A stretch of 15,586 nucleotides of DNA. Source: an uncultured Chitinophaga sp. (GTDB taxonomy: Bacteria; Bacteroidota; Bacteroidia; Chitinophagales; Chitinophagaceae). Under the pieces are notes generated by a model. It saw nothing but the letters and a program-made list of their open reading frames with translations. It ran no database searches and was not told where the DNA came from. The position numbers and the translations under genes were made by a program. Below, piece after piece: positions 14,974 through 15,586 of the stretch (position 1 is the stretch's first letter; each line of letters begins with the position of its first letter). The stretch lies in the NCBI RefSeq assembly GCF_937874145.1, contig NZ_CALNBI010000051.1:1-15586 (forward strand). Direction: 5' to 3'.

Positions 14974-15586
14974 TTACAATGGCGTATTGAGCGTCGACAT
15001 CGCCACCGACACTTCCCCGCCCCTGGCCGCGGACACCTGCAGCCTGTACGACGCCGGGTTGAAAGGGATTTCCACACGGATCACCGCACCCGTTCCCAGC
15101 TTGCTTCGCCGGATGGTTTTGCCCTGCCGGTCTAACCGCACGAGGCTCCATTCAAACGCAATCTCTCCATCCCCCGCATATTGCCAGTTCCCGTTTTCCC
15201 GCAGCAGCGCGCGGTACTCGAGGGTTTTGCCTTCCCGGGCAGCCATGGCGGGCCGGAGGATGCTGACCTGCGGGATGGAATCCTTAACCCTGCCGCCTTT
15301 CCAGATCGCGTACAACCGGTGCCAATCGGGCTTGTGGCGGCCGTCGGTATCCAGCAGCCCGTCGAACGTGACGCGGTTGGTGGCTTCTTCATCCTGCCAC
15401 GAAGCAATGAAAACACCATTCCGTGAAGGACCGGCCGTAGCGTACAATCCCACCGGGGCGTGACTGATAAAATACGGCGCCGTCACTTCTTCCAGCTGCA
15501 CGAGCCCTTCCCCGTCGGGCGGCAGCACCACGCCACACGCTGCGGCTTGCGGAATCTCGTCATACAGGTATTGCAAAAGCCCCGAG
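14974..15586 (-). CDS. Putative secreted glycoside hydrolase, C-terminal part (cut by window edge)
   Basis: The frame is open to the right window edge and gives about 203 residues ending at TAA. The first half contains GVFIASWQDEEATNRVTFDG and RHKPDWHRLYAIWKGG, resembling the end of a (beta/alpha)8 glycoside hydrolase barrel such as the GH2 or GH5 type, where a late Trp lies near the active site. The last 95 residues (VSILRPAMAAREGKTLEYRA, FEWSLVRLDRQG, YRLQVSAARGG) look like an Ig-like beta-sandwich accessory domain. The catalytic acids expected earlier in the barrel are outside the window, so the family is uncertain. The internal TTG at 15576 is not the real start, since the frame continues through the edge. 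It converges with the DUF4440 gene. Confidence 0.55.
   Translation of the reverse strand, partial: SGLLQYLYDEIPQAAACGVVLPPDGEGLVQLEEVTAPYFISHAPVGLYATAGPSRNGVFIASWQDEEATNRVTFDGLLDTDGRHKPDWHRLYAIWKGGRVKDSIPQVSILRPAMAAREGKTLEYRALLRENGNWQYAGDGEIAFEWSLVRLDRQGKTIRRSKLGTGAVIRVEIPFNPASYRLQVSAARGGEVSVAMSTLNTPL

Noticed and set aside
1..15586. CRISPR arrays, tRNA or rRNA genes, phage modules
   Set aside because: I saw no regularly spaced repeats, no cloverleaf-like sequences with the TTC-rich T-arm, no rRNA sequence and no phage structural genes.

Overview
The window looks like chromosome from a Bacteroidota member, most likely of the Chitinophaga type. This rests on moderately high GC coding sequence with AT-richer gaps, outer-membrane receptors that begin with carboxypeptidase-regulatory-like domains, a DUF4374 lipoprotein, a GH92 mannosidase, and starts with no obvious Shine-Dalgarno sequence. 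The genus is inference; no rRNA or other marker gene is present.

Layout. The left edge (1 to about 550) is the 3' part of an IS110-family insertion sequence. Directly after it lies the C-terminal 60% of a rifampicin-phosphotransferase-type protein (566-2104, +) that has lost its ATP-binding domain, apparently because the element landed in it. Two minus-strand genes follow: an HSL-type alpha/beta hydrolase (2113-3072) and a DUF2185 (Imm33-like) protein (3189-3923). Divergent from these is a TonB-dependent receptor/outer-membrane barrel protein (4082-6529, +), which ends at a strong bidirectional terminator (6544-6582).

The centre (6584-11415, -) is a three-gene set that matches in content and order the xenosiderophore uptake system XusABC of Bacteroides. 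It consists of a TonB-dependent receptor (xusA-like), a DUF4374 lipoprotein (xusB-like) and a PepSY four-helix inner-membrane protein (xusC-like). The receptor would carry a ferric siderophore through the outer membrane, the lipoprotein would bind it, and the PepSY protein would act at the inner membrane, possibly by reducing the iron. Two tandem hairpins between xusB and xusC suggest that xusC is expressed at a lower level or separately.

The right part holds a GH92 exo-alpha-mannosidase (11707-13857, +) divergent from the xus genes, a GNAT acetyltransferase (13863-14336, -), a small secreted DUF4440/NTF2-like protein (14504-14941, +), and the C-terminal part of a putative secreted glycoside hydrolase cut by the right edge (14974-15586, -).

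I found no tRNA, rRNA, CRISPR array or phage module. I also found no clearly undescribed multi-gene system. The most informative loci are the xus-like operon with its internal hairpins and the IS110-decapitated rph gene.
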